Below, one piece after another: positions 9,136-17,827 of a DNA stretch of 64,000 nt. Source of the stretch: Hyphomicrobiales bacterium. GTDB taxonomy: Bacteria > Pseudomonadota > Alphaproteobacteria > Rhizobiales > Rhizobiaceae. The position numbers and the translations under genes are program-made. The stretch is from the NCBI GenBank assembly GCA_900473185.1, contig UCKU01000027.1, positions 62,001 through 126,000 of the forward strand, in the 5' to 3' direction. Numbering within the stretch: position 1 is the first letter of the stretch; every line of letters begins with the position of its first letter. The notes below the pieces were generated by a model. It ran no database searches, had not been told where the DNA came from, and saw only the letters and a list, made by a program, of their open reading frames with translations.

Positions 9136-10782
9136 TTATTCGGCTGCATCACGCAGGCGGCTTTCGATCAGAAGGCCGCTTTCGTCGAGGATTGGATGCG
9201 CCACCGAGACGATGTGCGCATTGATACGCTTCAGGTCACGCAGCATATCGAGATGAAGTGAGCTCGTCTGGAGACTGTCGGCACGCCCGTCGCGCAGCCG
9301 CTCCAGGTGCCGCTCGGCGGATTGCTTTTCCATCCGGCGGACCTCGACCTTAACTTCCATCATTTGCCGGGCGAGATTGAAGTCGCGGGTGACGAAGATC
9401 GTCTGGGCAACGCGCAGGTTGTCGATCGTCAGATCAAACAGTTTGCGCAATTCCCTGTAGCCGTCTTCGGAGAATTTCAGGCCGAGCGAGACCTTCTTGC
9501 CGACCTGCTCCAGCAAGCCTTTCTCGATGATGTCGCCCATGTGCTCGAGATTGATCGCGTAGTCGATGATAACGATCGAGCGGCGGGCATTCTCGTCGCT
9601 GAGACCGCCGCGGCCGAGCTTGGAGAGATAGACCTTCACCTCTTGCTGCAGCAGATCGACGCGCTTTTCGAGCGCAGGGATCTCGGCGAGCTTGGACATG
9701 TCATTATGTTCGAAGGCATCGGAAGCGCGCAGGAGCATGCGTTCGATGAGATCGCCGACACCGAGCACTTCGCGCGTCGCGCTGGCAAGGGCCACGACGG
9801 GCGTCGACAGCTCCTGCATATCGAGAAACTTGGGACCCTGATCGGGCTGCACGTCGTCGGGCACGAGGCGGGCAGTAAAGACAGCCAATATCCGCGAAAA
9901 AGGCCAGGCCACGGCGGCAAGAAGGATGTTGAAGATCAGATGCGTATCGACCGGCAGCTTGGCGGGGCCGAAGGGCAGCATTTGAAGCAGTGGCGCCGCA
10001 TAGCCGGCAAGCGGCAGCGCGATCAGGCAGCCCGCGGTGCGGACGATGAGATTGCCGAGCGTGACGCGTCTCGCCGAGGCAGGGCCGGAGAGGGTTGCGA
10101 CAACAGGCGGAATCGCGCCGCCAAGATTGGCGCCGAGGACGAGAACGATGATCAGTTCCGGGGACACGATACCCGTTGACGCGAGCGACAGGATCAGGAC
10201 GACGACCGCAAGACTCGACGACGAGATGAAGGCGAGCGCTGCGGAAAAAGCCAGAGCGACCGGCCAGGCATCGCCGAGCAGACCGATGAAGGCAGCCAGC
10301 GCCGGCGATGTGCGCATGGGCTCCGTCGCGTTGCTGAGCAGATGCAAGGAGAGCAGCATCAGGCCGATGCCGATCATCGCCGCGCCGCCGCCGTGGCGGG
10401 CGCTGGACTTTCCGCGATAGAGCACGATGCCGCCAAGAATGAGCAGCGGCGAAAGCCATTCGATGCCGGTAGCGACTATCCAGGCGGTCACGGCAGTCCC
10501 GACATTGGCGCCGAGCAGCACGATCTGGGCCATCCGTGGCTTGATGAGGTCGCGCTCCACGAAAGAGGCCGTCATCAGGGCCGTCGCAGTCGAACTCTGC
10601 AGGGCGATGGTTGCCAGGAAACCTGACAGGATCGAGCGCGGCCCGTTCGCCGTGCCTGTCGCAAGCCCGGTCCTCAGGCGTGCGCCGAAGGCACGCGTGA
10701 CGCCGTCCTTGACCTGCGCAAGGCCGAAGAGCAGCAGCGCAATCGCGCCGAACAGATTGATCATGACGATCGTGGATTCCAT
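9136..10782 (-). CDS. Na+/phosphate cotransporter family protein with PhoU-like C-terminus
   Basis: A 548-residue inner-membrane protein. The first part holds two inverted Na/Pi-cotransporter repeats with the hallmark QSSTATALM (about residues 61-69) and GANVGTA, repeated later as ISSSSLAVVV and GANLGGAIPP, across roughly eight to nine membrane segments. After about residue 330 comes a soluble helical PhoU-like domain (EVLGVGDLIERMLL, INLEHMGDIIEKGL). The known role of this family is sodium-coupled phosphate uptake or export, with the PhoU-like part probably regulatory. Its end nearly touches the convergent small gene at 9133. No pho-box was recognised upstream. Confidence 0.88.
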   Translation of the reverse strand: MESTIVMINLFGAIALLLFGLAQVKDGVTRAFGARLRTGLATGTANGPRSILSGFLATIALQSSTATALMTASFVERDLIKPRMAQIVLLGANVGTAVTAWIVATGIEWLSPLLILGGIVLYRGKSSARHGGGAAMIGIGLMLLSLHLLSNATEPMRTSPALAAFIGLLGDAWPVALAFSAALAFISSSSLAVVVLILSLASTGIVSPELIIVLVLGANLGGAIPPVVATLSGPASARRVTLGNLIVRTAGCLIALPLAGYAAPLLQMLPFGPAKLPVDTHLIFNILLAAVAWPFSRILAVFTARLVPDDVQPDQGPKFLDMQELSTPVVALASATREVLGVGDLIERMLLRASDAFEHNDMSKLAEIPALEKRVDLLQQEVKVYLSKLGRGGLSDENARRSIVIIDYAINLEHMGDIIEKGLLEQVGKKVSLGLKFSEDGYRELRKLFDLTIDNLRVAQTIFVTRDFNLARQMMEVKVEVRRMEKQSAERHLERLRDGRADSLQTSSLHLDMLRDLKRINAHIVSVAHPILDESGLLIESRLRDAAE

Positions 10783-10971
10783 GGCCTTGGTCTTTTTCTT
10801 CTTCTTGAGAAGGGTCTCTCGATTCTACGTTTCCGTAGCAGAGTAAATCATTGGAATCTCACTGCCAGTGCAGATTTATTGATTGCCTGGCTAATTAATA
10901 TAGGCGCTTTTGCGTCGATTCAAAGCGTCGTTTGCGACCTCAAGGCCGCCAAGGATCGGCATGGGGCCGGT

Positions 10972-11433
10972 TCACGACCAGACCGTCTGCCGCATTGCCT
11001 CACCTGTTATCATCGCGGTGGAGACGGCAAGGTTGATCGAACGCTGGCCTTCCACCATCGGAATCAGAATGCGCCCGTCGGCGCGCTCATGCACATGATC
11101 GGGCACGCCGGCGCTTTCACGGCCGAAGAGCAGGATATCGTCGGGACGGAAGGCGAAATCCGTGTAGCGCTGCGATGCCTTCGTGGTGGCGAGGATCAGG
11201 CGGCGGCCGGTGGCTGCACGCCATTCCTCGAAGCGTTCCCAATTGACATGGCGGGTGAGGGCGGCGGCGGCCAGATAGTCCATGCCCGCGCGCTTCAGGT
11301 TTCGATCGGAAATGTCGAAACCGGCGGGCTCGATGATGTCCACCGCAAAGCCCAGGCAGGCGGCAAGGCGCAGGATCGTTCCGGTATTGCCCGGGATATC
11401 GGGTTGATAGAGCGCCAATCTGAGGTCTGCCAT
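10972..11433 (-). CDS. trmL: tRNA (cytidine(34)-2'-O)-methyltransferase
   Basis: A 153-residue SPOUT methyltransferase of the short TrmL type (without RNA-binding extension). It opens with LALYQPDIPGNTGTILRLAA, where the NTG segment contacts RNA, and has the SAM-knot motifs LLFGRESAGVP and ILIPMVEGQRSINLAVS. TrmL methylates the 2'-O of the wobble nucleotide of certain leucine tRNAs and acts as a dimer in the cytosol. It is monocistronic on the minus strand, divergent from the ABC exporter region. I use the ATG at 11433, where the conserved N-terminal strand begins. Confidence 0.92.
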   Translation of the reverse strand: MADLRLALYQPDIPGNTGTILRLAACLGFAVDIIEPAGFDISDRNLKRAGMDYLAAAALTRHVNWERFEEWRAATGRRLILATTKASQRYTDFAFRPDDILLFGRESAGVPDHVHERADGRILIPMVEGQRSINLAVSTAMITGEAMRQTVWS

Positions 11434-11603
11434 GGAAATTGTCCGTTGAGATGATACGCAACTGGCCTATCCGAACTGTGATTTTGAGGCAACAGAACGC
11501 TTTTTGACCTTTCGATGGTCACTTTCCGAGCGGCCGGGGCTGGAAATTTAGGCATTTTCGCGTTATCGGTGCATATCTTCAATCGCCAACAGGGAGCGCC
11601 GAC

Positions 11604-11669
11604 ATGGATACATTTGTGCTGATGCGTCTCCCGCCCGTGATGCCACGCTTGGCGATCTGGCGCGTATAA
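11604..11669 (+). CDS. Possible 21-residue leader peptide ORF
   Basis: Between trmL (ends its 5' side at 11433) and the ABC exporter start at 11817 there are 383 bases without a recognised gene. Within them a 21-codon frame begins with ATG at 11604, eight bases after a GGGAG site, and ends TAA at 11669. The peptide starts MDTFVLMRLPP and is rich in Leu, Met, Pro and Arg. It precedes the exporter gene on the same strand by 147 bases, so a leader-peptide or attenuation role is conceivable. A frame this short can occur by chance. I see nothing else firm in the interval. Confidence 0.3.
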   Translation: MDTFVLMRLPPVMPRLAIWRV

Positions 11670-11816
11670 GGCGCTTTTCTTTCCCCAATTGCCCATTTTG
11701 AATAATTGCGCGGCCATTACGGCCTCGCCCCTTGAGCCTTCGGTTCCCATATGTGCTTTCGTGCGCCGCAAGAGCGCAAAGCCGGGGCCGGAACGCGGAA
11801 GTTCTGGAGCGATTTC

Positions 11817-13673
11817 ATGTTTGACTGGTTCGAACGGCGACTTAATCCCTATCCGAGCGAGGAGCCGGTCGCTCCCCCGAAGGGTCTTTTTGCCTTCTGC
11901 TGGCACTACAGCAAGCCGGCGGCGGGATGGCTTGCACTCATGGCCTTCCTGACAGCGCTGATCGCAGTCGGGGAAGTGGCGCTCTTCCAGTTCCTTGGCG
12001 ATATCGTCGACTGGTTGACGAATGCCGATAAGGCAACCTTCCTGCAGAATGAGGGTCACAAGCTGATCTGGATGGGTGCGCTGGTGCTGATCGGATTGCC
12101 GCTCATTGCCGGTCTCGATTCGCTCATCATGCACCAGATGATGCTCGGCAATTATCCGATGATCGCGCGCTGGCAGATGCACCGTTTCCTGCTGCGCCAT
12201 AGCATGACCTTCTTTGCCAACGAGTTCGCCGGACGCGTTGCCACAAAGGTCATGCAGACGTCGCTTGCCGTGCGCGAAACGGTCATGAAGATCCTCGACG
12301 TCTTCGTCTATGTCGTGACCTACTTTCTGTCGATGATCGTCATCATCGCTGCTGCCGACTGGCGGCTGATGCTGCCGATCCTCGCTTGGCTCGGCGTCTA
12401 TATAGGCATCGTCGCTTATTTCGTGCCGCGGCTTCGCAAGATTGCGGCGCAGCAGGCGGATGCGCGCTCGCTGATGACCGGCCGCGTGGTGGACAGCTAC
12501 ACGAACATTGCCACCGTGAAGCTGTTCTCCCATGCCGGACGTGAAGAGGTCTATGCCAAGGAGAGCATGGACGGCTTCCTGGATACGGTGCACAGGCAAA
12601 TGCGCAAAGTGACGCTCTTCCATATGAGCGTCTACATGAACAACTGCATTTCGTTGTTCATCATTTCCAGCCTGTCCATCTGGCTGTGGCTGAACGGCAC
12701 GATCTCTGTCGGTGCGATTTCCATCGCCATCGGCCTTGCGATGCGCGTCAACGGCATGTCGCAGTGGATCATGTGGGAAGTCTCGGCGCTCTTCGAAAAC
12801 ATCGGCACCGTCTATGACGGCATGGAGATGATGTCGAAGCAGCACGATATCGTCGACAAGCCGGGCGCGCCTGCGCTGACGGCGAAGAAGGGCGCGATCC
12901 ACTACGAACGCATCGGCTTCCACTATGGCAAGGGCAAGGGCATCATCGACAACCTGTCGCTCGATATCAAGGCCGGCGAGAAGGTCGGTCTGGTCGGTCG
13001 CTCCGGCGCCGGCAAGACGACGCTGATGAACCTGCTCTTGCGTTTCTACGATCTGGAAGCCGGGCGCATCACCATCGACGGCCAGGATATCTCAGATGTG
13101 TCGCAGGATAGCCTGCGCTCGCTGATTGGTGTTGTGACGCAGGATACGTCATTGCTGCATCGCTCGATCCGCGACAACATTGCCTATGGGCGTCCTGACG
13201 CAACTGATGAGGACATCATCGAGGCGGCAAGACGGGCGAATGCCTGGGAGTTCATCGAAGGGCTTGTCGACATGCACGGCCGCAAGGCGCTTGATGCGCA
13301 GGTCGGTGAGCGCGGTGTGAAACTCTCCGGCGGCCAGCGCCAGCGTATCGCGATCGCCCGCGTCTTCCTGAAGGACGCGCCGATCCTGGTGCTCGACGAG
13401 GCGACCTCGGCGCTCGATTCCGAAGTGGAAGCGGCGATCCAGGAAAACCTCTTCGCGCTGATGGAAGGCAAGACTGTCATCGCGATCGCTCACCGCCTGT
13501 CGACGCTAACCGAGATGGACCGGCTGATCGTGCTGGACAAGGGCCGCATTATCGAAAGCGGCACGCATGGCGAACTGGTCAGCCATGGCGGCATCTATGC
13601 CGATCTGTGGAATCGCCAGTCCGGCGGCTTCCTCGCCGATCATGAGGAAGAGGCCGAAGTCGCAGCCCAATAA
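11817..13673 (+). CDS. ABC exporter half-transporter, membrane plus ATPase domains
   Basis: A 618-residue fused type IV exporter half. The N-terminal two thirds carry six membrane segments (for example near 38-60, 85-105, 160-205 and 285-310). The nucleotide-binding domain starts about residue 360 with Walker A GRSGAGKTT (about 393), signature LSGGQRQRIA (about 502), Walker B ILVLDEATSAL (about 522) and the switch histidine in AHRLST. The start is the ATG at 11817 after CTGGAGCG; an upstream ATG at 11751 lacks a site. It resembles the second exporter half at 14.2-16.0 kb in layout and motifs, so the two may form a heterodimer. A strong terminator follows directly, so they are probably transcribed separately. 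Substrate unknown. Confidence 0.9.
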   Translation: MFDWFERRLNPYPSEEPVAPPKGLFAFCWHYSKPAAGWLALMAFLTALIAVGEVALFQFLGDIVDWLTNADKATFLQNEGHKLIWMGALVLIGLPLIAGLDSLIMHQMMLGNYPMIARWQMHRFLLRHSMTFFANEFAGRVATKVMQTSLAVRETVMKILDVFVYVVTYFLSMIVIIAAADWRLMLPILAWLGVYIGIVAYFVPRLRKIAAQQADARSLMTGRVVDSYTNIATVKLFSHAGREEVYAKESMDGFLDTVHRQMRKVTLFHMSVYMNNCISLFIISSLSIWLWLNGTISVGAISIAIGLAMRVNGMSQWIMWEVSALFENIGTVYDGMEMMSKQHDIVDKPGAPALTAKKGAIHYERIGFHYGKGKGIIDNLSLDIKAGEKVGLVGRSGAGKTTLMNLLLRFYDLEAGRITIDGQDISDVSQDSLRSLIGVVTQDTSLLHRSIRDNIAYGRPDATDEDIIEAARRANAWEFIEGLVDMHGRKALDAQVGERGVKLSGGQRQRIAIARVFLKDAPILVLDEATSALDSEVEAAIQENLFALMEGKTVIAIAHRLSTLTEMDRLIVLDKGRIIESGTHGELVSHGGIYADLWNRQSGGFLADHEEEAEVAAQ

Positions 13674-13676
13674 AAT

Positions 13677-13713
13677 AAGCCCTCCCCGTTTCTGCGGGGA
13701 GGGCTTTTCTTTT
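13677..13713 (+). terminator. Rho-independent terminator after the first ABC exporter gene
   Basis: A 12-base perfect stem (AAGCCCTCCCCG at 13677-13688 with CGGGGAGGGCTT at 13695-13706), loop TTTCTG, followed by a T-rich run to 13713. It begins three bases after the exporter stop codon and also lies at the 3' side of the convergent ribbon-helix-helix gene. Confidence 0.9.
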
Positions 13714-13740
13714 GTCCTGCTGAAGAAATCAATTTTCCGC

Positions 13741-13992
13741 TTAGAGCGTGCGGACTCGGTCGGCGCAGAGGCTGTCGGCCCAGTCGATGACGCGATGATG
13801 CTCCACGACAATGATCGAGTTCGAAGCAAGCGACTGAAGCGTGAAAATCCGCAACCGTTCCTCCCGTTCGATCCAGCTTGCGATGGCTTCCGTCACGATG
13901 CTGTCGCGCGGCACATCCAGCGCGTCCGCCAGGGCGTCGAGCTTTTCCGCAAGGGAAAGCGGAAGATGCGCATTGAGCGTTTTCGTTTCCAT
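13741..13992 (-). CDS. CopG/ParD-like ribbon-helix-helix protein
   Basis: An 83-residue protein beginning METKTLNAHLPLSLAEKLDALAD, a typical ribbon-helix-helix DNA-binding fold: a short beta strand (TLNAHLP), then two helices (SLAEKLDALADAL and RDSIVTEAIASWIERE). Proteins like this are usually antitoxins of ParDE- or RelBE-type modules or small repressors. No toxin-sized frame follows it on the minus strand, where the region ends at the exporter terminator, so it appears to be an orphan. It lies antisense between the two ABC exporter genes and may regulate one of them. The ATG at 13992 is chosen because the fold begins there; GGAG lies about nine bases upstream. Confidence 0.72.
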   Translation of the reverse strand: METKTLNAHLPLSLAEKLDALADALDVPRDSIVTEAIASWIEREERLRIFTLQSLASNSIIVVEHHRVIDWADSLCADRVRTL

Positions 13993-14151
13993 ATCTGCGG
14001 TCTCCGGTAAGACGAGATCATGGCACGAGATCGTGGCTGCTTCCACCCGTATCAATGGCGATGACGCCGATATTACCGATCATTACGAAAATATAAGGTT
14101 GCGTCCGCCTTATATTCTCTTTGCCGCAATTCTGAACGGGCCTATATCGCG

Positions 14152-16050
14152 GTGATGCTGCTCACACCGATCCTTCGCCTGTTCGAAACCTGGATAGATC
14201 CTTTCCGCGCCAGCGACAATCTTCAGCCGCCGCGCAATACTTTTGGATTCATCTGGTTCTATATCGGTCAGGCCAAGTGGCCGTTTATCGCCATGCTGGT
14301 GCTCGGCGGCATGTCGGCGGCAATCGAAGCGGCCCTCTTCTGGTTCGTCGGACGCCTCGTCGACATCCTCAGCACGATCAAGCCCGGAGCCGGCTGGGGC
14401 ACGCTTCTGGCCGCCCATGGCGGCGAGATTTTCGGCATGCTGGCGTTGATCGGCGTCGTCCGTTTCGTCGTCGCCTTCCTGATTGCGCTCATCGACCAGC
14501 AGGTGATCACGCCGGGTTTCTATAATCTGGCGCGCTGGCAGTCCTATCTGCATGTGTCGCGCCAGTCGCTTGCCTTCTTCCAGAGCGATTTTTCCGGCCG
14601 CATCGTTACCAAGGTCTGGTCGGCGGGGCAGGCGACGGGCGATCTCGTGACATCGCTGATGGAAAGCGTCTGGTTCGTCGGCATCTATGCCGTCACCACA
14701 CTGGTTCTGGTCGGGCAGCTCGATTTTTCGCTGGCGGCGGTGGTTCTCTTCTGGCTGGCGGCTTTCAGCGTGCTTGCCCGCTATTTCGTGCCGCGCATCC
14801 GCTATCACTCGCGTGAAACCGCGGAGGCGGCCTCGCTGCTCAATGGCCGCATCGTCGATGCCTACAGCAATATCCAGACGCTGAAACTCTTCGCACGCGA
14901 CGAGGAGAGCGACCGCTACATGCTTAACGGCTTCAACGCCTATCAGGAAACGGTGCTGCAGTTCACACGCTTCATCACCGGCGTTCGTGCGTCCATGGCG
15001 CTGCTCTCAGGCCTGATGATCGTCACCATGGCCGGCCTCAGCGTCGATCTGTGGCTGCGCGGGCTGATCAGCTCGGGTGGGGTCGCCTTTTCGCTGACGC
15101 TGGTTCTGCGGTTGAACTTCCTTCTCGGCCGATTGATGACCCAGTTCAACGGCATCATGCGCAATCTCGGCACCATTCAGAATGCGGCCGAGTTGATTTC
15201 CCAACCGCTGCATCTCGTCAACCGCCCCGATGCGAAGGAACTCGTCATCAAGCAGCCGGGTATCCGTTTCGAGAATGTTTCCTTCCATTACGGCAAGGAG
15301 AATGCGGTCATCGACAATTTCTCCTTGACGATCCGTCCTGGCGAAAAGGTCGGCATCATCGGCCGCTCCGGTGCGGGCAAGTCGACGCTCGTGAATATTC
15401 TCCTGCGTCTCTACGATCTCGAAGGCGGGCGCATCTTGATCGATGGGCAGGATATCGCCGCCGTCACCCAGGAATCATTGCGTATGCAGATCGGCATGGT
15501 CAGCCAGGATACGTCGCTGCTGCACCGCTCCGTGCGTGACAATATCCTCTTCGGTCGGCCTGATGCCGGAGAGGAACGCCTTGTCGAGGCCGCCAGACGC
15601 GCCGAGGCGCTCGATTTCATCGAGCGGCTGCGGGACCAGCAGGGCCGCAAGGGTTTTGACGCGCATGTCGGCGAGCGCGGCGTGAAGCTCTCGGGCGGCC
15701 AGCGCCAGCGTATCGCCATTGCGCGGGTGATGCTCAAGGACGCGCCGATCCTTGTTCTCGACGAGGCGACGTCGGCGCTCGATTCGGAAGTGGAAGAGGC
15801 GATACAGTCGAACCTCAACCGCGTGATGGAAGGCAAGACGGTGCTTGCGATCGCCCACCGGCTTTCGACGATCGCCGCACTCGACAGGCTTGTCGTGATC
15901 GACCGCGGCAAGATCATCGAGGAAGGAACGCATGATGCGCTTCTCAAGCAGGGTGGGCTTTACGCCGAGCTCTGGGCACGCCAGTCCGGCGGCTTCCTCG
16001 CTTCCGACGACGATACGCGCTCAGTATTCGCGAACGAAATCGCTGACTAG
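14152..16050 (+). CDS. ABC exporter half-transporter, second copy
   Basis: A 632-residue fused exporter half, parallel in design to the one at 11.8-13.7 kb. Six membrane segments occupy about residues 40-320. The ATPase domain begins around 370 (FENVSFHYGKENAVIDNFSL) with Walker A GRSGAGKST (about 403), signature LSGGQRQRIA (about 512), Walker B ILVLDEATSAL and AHRLST. GTG at 14152 and ATG at 14155 are adjacent possible starts. The two proteins share long stretches around the motifs, suggesting duplication; they could pair as a heterodimer. The 3' end overlaps the convergent phosphodiesterase gene by 30 bases. Substrate unknown; this class moves lipids, drugs or peptides outward. Confidence 0.9.
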   Translation: MMLLTPILRLFETWIDPFRASDNLQPPRNTFGFIWFYIGQAKWPFIAMLVLGGMSAAIEAALFWFVGRLVDILSTIKPGAGWGTLLAAHGGEIFGMLALIGVVRFVVAFLIALIDQQVITPGFYNLARWQSYLHVSRQSLAFFQSDFSGRIVTKVWSAGQATGDLVTSLMESVWFVGIYAVTTLVLVGQLDFSLAAVVLFWLAAFSVLARYFVPRIRYHSRETAEAASLLNGRIVDAYSNIQTLKLFARDEESDRYMLNGFNAYQETVLQFTRFITGVRASMALLSGLMIVTMAGLSVDLWLRGLISSGGVAFSLTLVLRLNFLLGRLMTQFNGIMRNLGTIQNAAELISQPLHLVNRPDAKELVIKQPGIRFENVSFHYGKENAVIDNFSLTIRPGEKVGIIGRSGAGKSTLVNILLRLYDLEGGRILIDGQDIAAVTQESLRMQIGMVSQDTSLLHRSVRDNILFGRPDAGEERLVEAARRAEALDFIERLRDQQGRKGFDAHVGERGVKLSGGQRQRIAIARVMLKDAPILVLDEATSALDSEVEEAIQSNLNRVMEGKTVLAIAHRLSTIAALDRLVVIDRGKIIEEGTHDALLKQGGLYAELWARQSGGFLASDDDTRSVFANEIAD

Positions 16051-16983
16051 GCCGTAATGGTTCGAGCCGAAGCTGTCCTCCAGCCGGTTCGTCGCGCGGA
16101 TAAGCAGCGGCGGTCTTGCGAAGATATGGTCGATGCTGATGCCGAACGAGCCGGCGCTGACCGGCCAGGTGGTGGGTTCCGGGAAATCTGTGGTCAGGCC
16201 GGTTCCGCGCAGAAAGTGCTGAATCGTCGGCGCGAGGATCGAGGAATTGAAATCTCCGGCGACTACCAGTGCACCCGTGTGCGACTGCATGAAGGCCGTG
16301 AGATCCTCGAGCTCGTCAGCCTGGAAATCATCAAAATATGGCTTTGACAGGTGAGGGAACAGAAAGTCGACAGGCGTTCCGTCGAAGTCGATCGATACCG
16401 ACACGAGCCGCTTTTTCCAAAGCTCGCCGATGTCATGGATCTCCTGCCGGACAAAGGGACGCTTCGACAGCACAAGCGTATCGCATGTCTCGCTCGCATC
16501 GCAGCCGATACGGTAGGGATAGAGCTGCATAAGCCGTGGCAATTGCGCAAAGACCGGCTCGGCCTCCATGATGTCGACCACATCGGCGCCTGAAGCCAGT
16601 ATGGCGTCGGCAATCCGCCCACCGTTTTCAAAATTGTCATTCTCGATATTGAAGGACATTAGCCGGAAAAGGAGAGGGGCATTCTCCGGAGGCGTCCTGC
16701 CGGCGAATTCGCGCAGCATGATGACGCCGTGGATATTCAGGAAGGTTGCCACCGCCAGCATCAGAAAGCCATACCAGTGCCGCTTGAAAAAGAGGGCAAT
16801 GACCGCGCCGACTGCACAGACGATGCTGAGATGAATCTGGAAGCTGTAAATGAGCGAAAGCAGCCAGAAATCGGTGAAATAACGGAGCGAAACGAGAGCC
16901 AAGACAATGGTGATGAGGACGCTCAATACGCAGAAAACAGTATGCCTCATCGGCGCAAATCCAAATTCGTATGGCAAACTCAC
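16021..16983 (-). CDS. Endonuclease/exonuclease/phosphatase family protein, membrane-anchored
   Basis: A 320-residue protein with three hydrophobic segments near the N-terminus (about 14-34, 40-66 and 70-92) followed by an EEP catalytic domain. Catalytic residues are visible: N112 in MSFNIENDN, E140 in VDIMEAEP, the VVAGDFNSS aspartate/asparagine pair, and the SIDHIFAR aspartate/histidine pair. The family cleaves phosphodiester bonds in nucleic acids, phospholipids or inositol phosphates; the membrane anchor points to an envelope substrate. The last 30 bases overlap the end of the convergent ABC exporter gene. Met13 (16947) is an alternative start, but MSLPYEF fits equally well. Confidence 0.82.
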   Translation of the reverse strand: MSLPYEFGFAPMRHTVFCVLSVLITIVLALVSLRYFTDFWLLSLIYSFQIHLSIVCAVGAVIALFFKRHWYGFLMLAVATFLNIHGVIMLREFAGRTPPENAPLLFRLMSFNIENDNFENGGRIADAILASGADVVDIMEAEPVFAQLPRLMQLYPYRIGCDASETCDTLVLSKRPFVRQEIHDIGELWKKRLVSVSIDFDGTPVDFLFPHLSKPYFDDFQADELEDLTAFMQSHTGALVVAGDFNSSILAPTIQHFLRGTGLTTDFPEPTTWPVSAGSFGISIDHIFARPPLLIRATNRLEDSFGSNHYGLVSDFVREY

Positions 16984-17237
16984 CAGCGCCTAACACGCCC
17001 CCTTGTTTGTTGCAACGCAGCAAAGTTGCAAGCCAGTGATTGCCTTAAAAAATTCACTGAAATTTCCCGCGACATTGTGCCCCCATCCCCTTGTCAAGGG
17101 TGGACATAATTTGCGATCAAGCATAGAACGCGCCGGATTGGTGGGGAATCTATGGCCGAAATATGTTCTGATAGATTCGCCGCCTCTGGAGGGGCAGGGC
17201 GGAATTCCGCGACAATTGCGCAGAGGATGGTTAAGCC

Positions 17238-17813
17238 GTGAGCGAACACGTAACGACAAGCGAGGCTTCAGAGCCCACTCGCCGTGATTTCCTTTATCTC
17301 ACCACTGGTATGGCAGGTGCAGTCGGCGCCGTTGCGGTTGCCTGGCCGTTCATCGACCAGATGCGCCCGGATGCCTCGACGCTGGCATTGGCTTCCATCG
17401 AAGTCGATGTTGCGAGCCTTACGCCCGGCATGTCGCTGACGGTCAAGTGGCGCGGCAAGCCGATCTTCATCCGCAACCGCACGCCGGAAGAAGTGAAGGC
17501 CGCGGCCGATGTCCAGCTATCGGACCTCAAGGACCCGATCGCGCGCAATGCAAACCTTCCTGCCGACGCTCCGGCAACGGGCGCTGACCGCTCGGGCGGC
17601 AAGGATAAGGAAAACTGGATCGTCATGATCGGCACCTGCACCCATCTCGGCTGCGTTCCGCTCGGTCAGGCCGGTGAATACAATGGTTGGTTCTGTCCCT
17701 GCCATGGCTCGGTCTACGACACGGCCGGCCGCATCCGCAAAGGTCCGGCGCCACAGAACCTGGCGATTCCGACCTTTTCGTTTTTGTCCGACACGAAGAT
17801 CAAGATCGGTTGA
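17238..17813 (+). CDS. petA: Ubiquinol-cytochrome c reductase iron-sulfur (Rieske) subunit
   Basis: A 191-residue Rieske protein of the bc1 complex. It has a twin-arginine type N-terminus (TRRDFLYLTTG) and one membrane anchor (about 21-40). The cluster ligands are in CTHLGC (C134, H136) and CPCHGS (C153, H156), with C139 and C155 forming the usual disulfide. It starts with GTG at 17238, after AGAGGATGG. It passes electrons from ubiquinol to cytochrome c1 and is first in the petABC operon. About 250 bases upstream carry no gene and must hold the promoter; I could not place it with confidence. Confidence 0.96.
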   Translation: MSEHVTTSEASEPTRRDFLYLTTGMAGAVGAVAVAWPFIDQMRPDASTLALASIEVDVASLTPGMSLTVKWRGKPIFIRNRTPEEVKAAADVQLSDLKDPIARNANLPADAPATGADRSGGKDKENWIVMIGTCTHLGCVPLGQAGEYNGWFCPCHGSVYDTAGRIRKGPAPQNLAIPTFSFLSDTKIKIG

Positions 17814-17827
17814 GGGGAGACTGATTA

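Noticed and set aside
11295..12923. A long minus-strand frame across the start of trmL and the first ABC exporter
   Set aside because: It overlaps two well-supported genes and contains no recognisable domain.
17000..17237. Several CTTGTC and TTGTGC boxes as the petABC promoter
   Set aside because: None has a convincing -10 at proper spacing, so no promoter is called.
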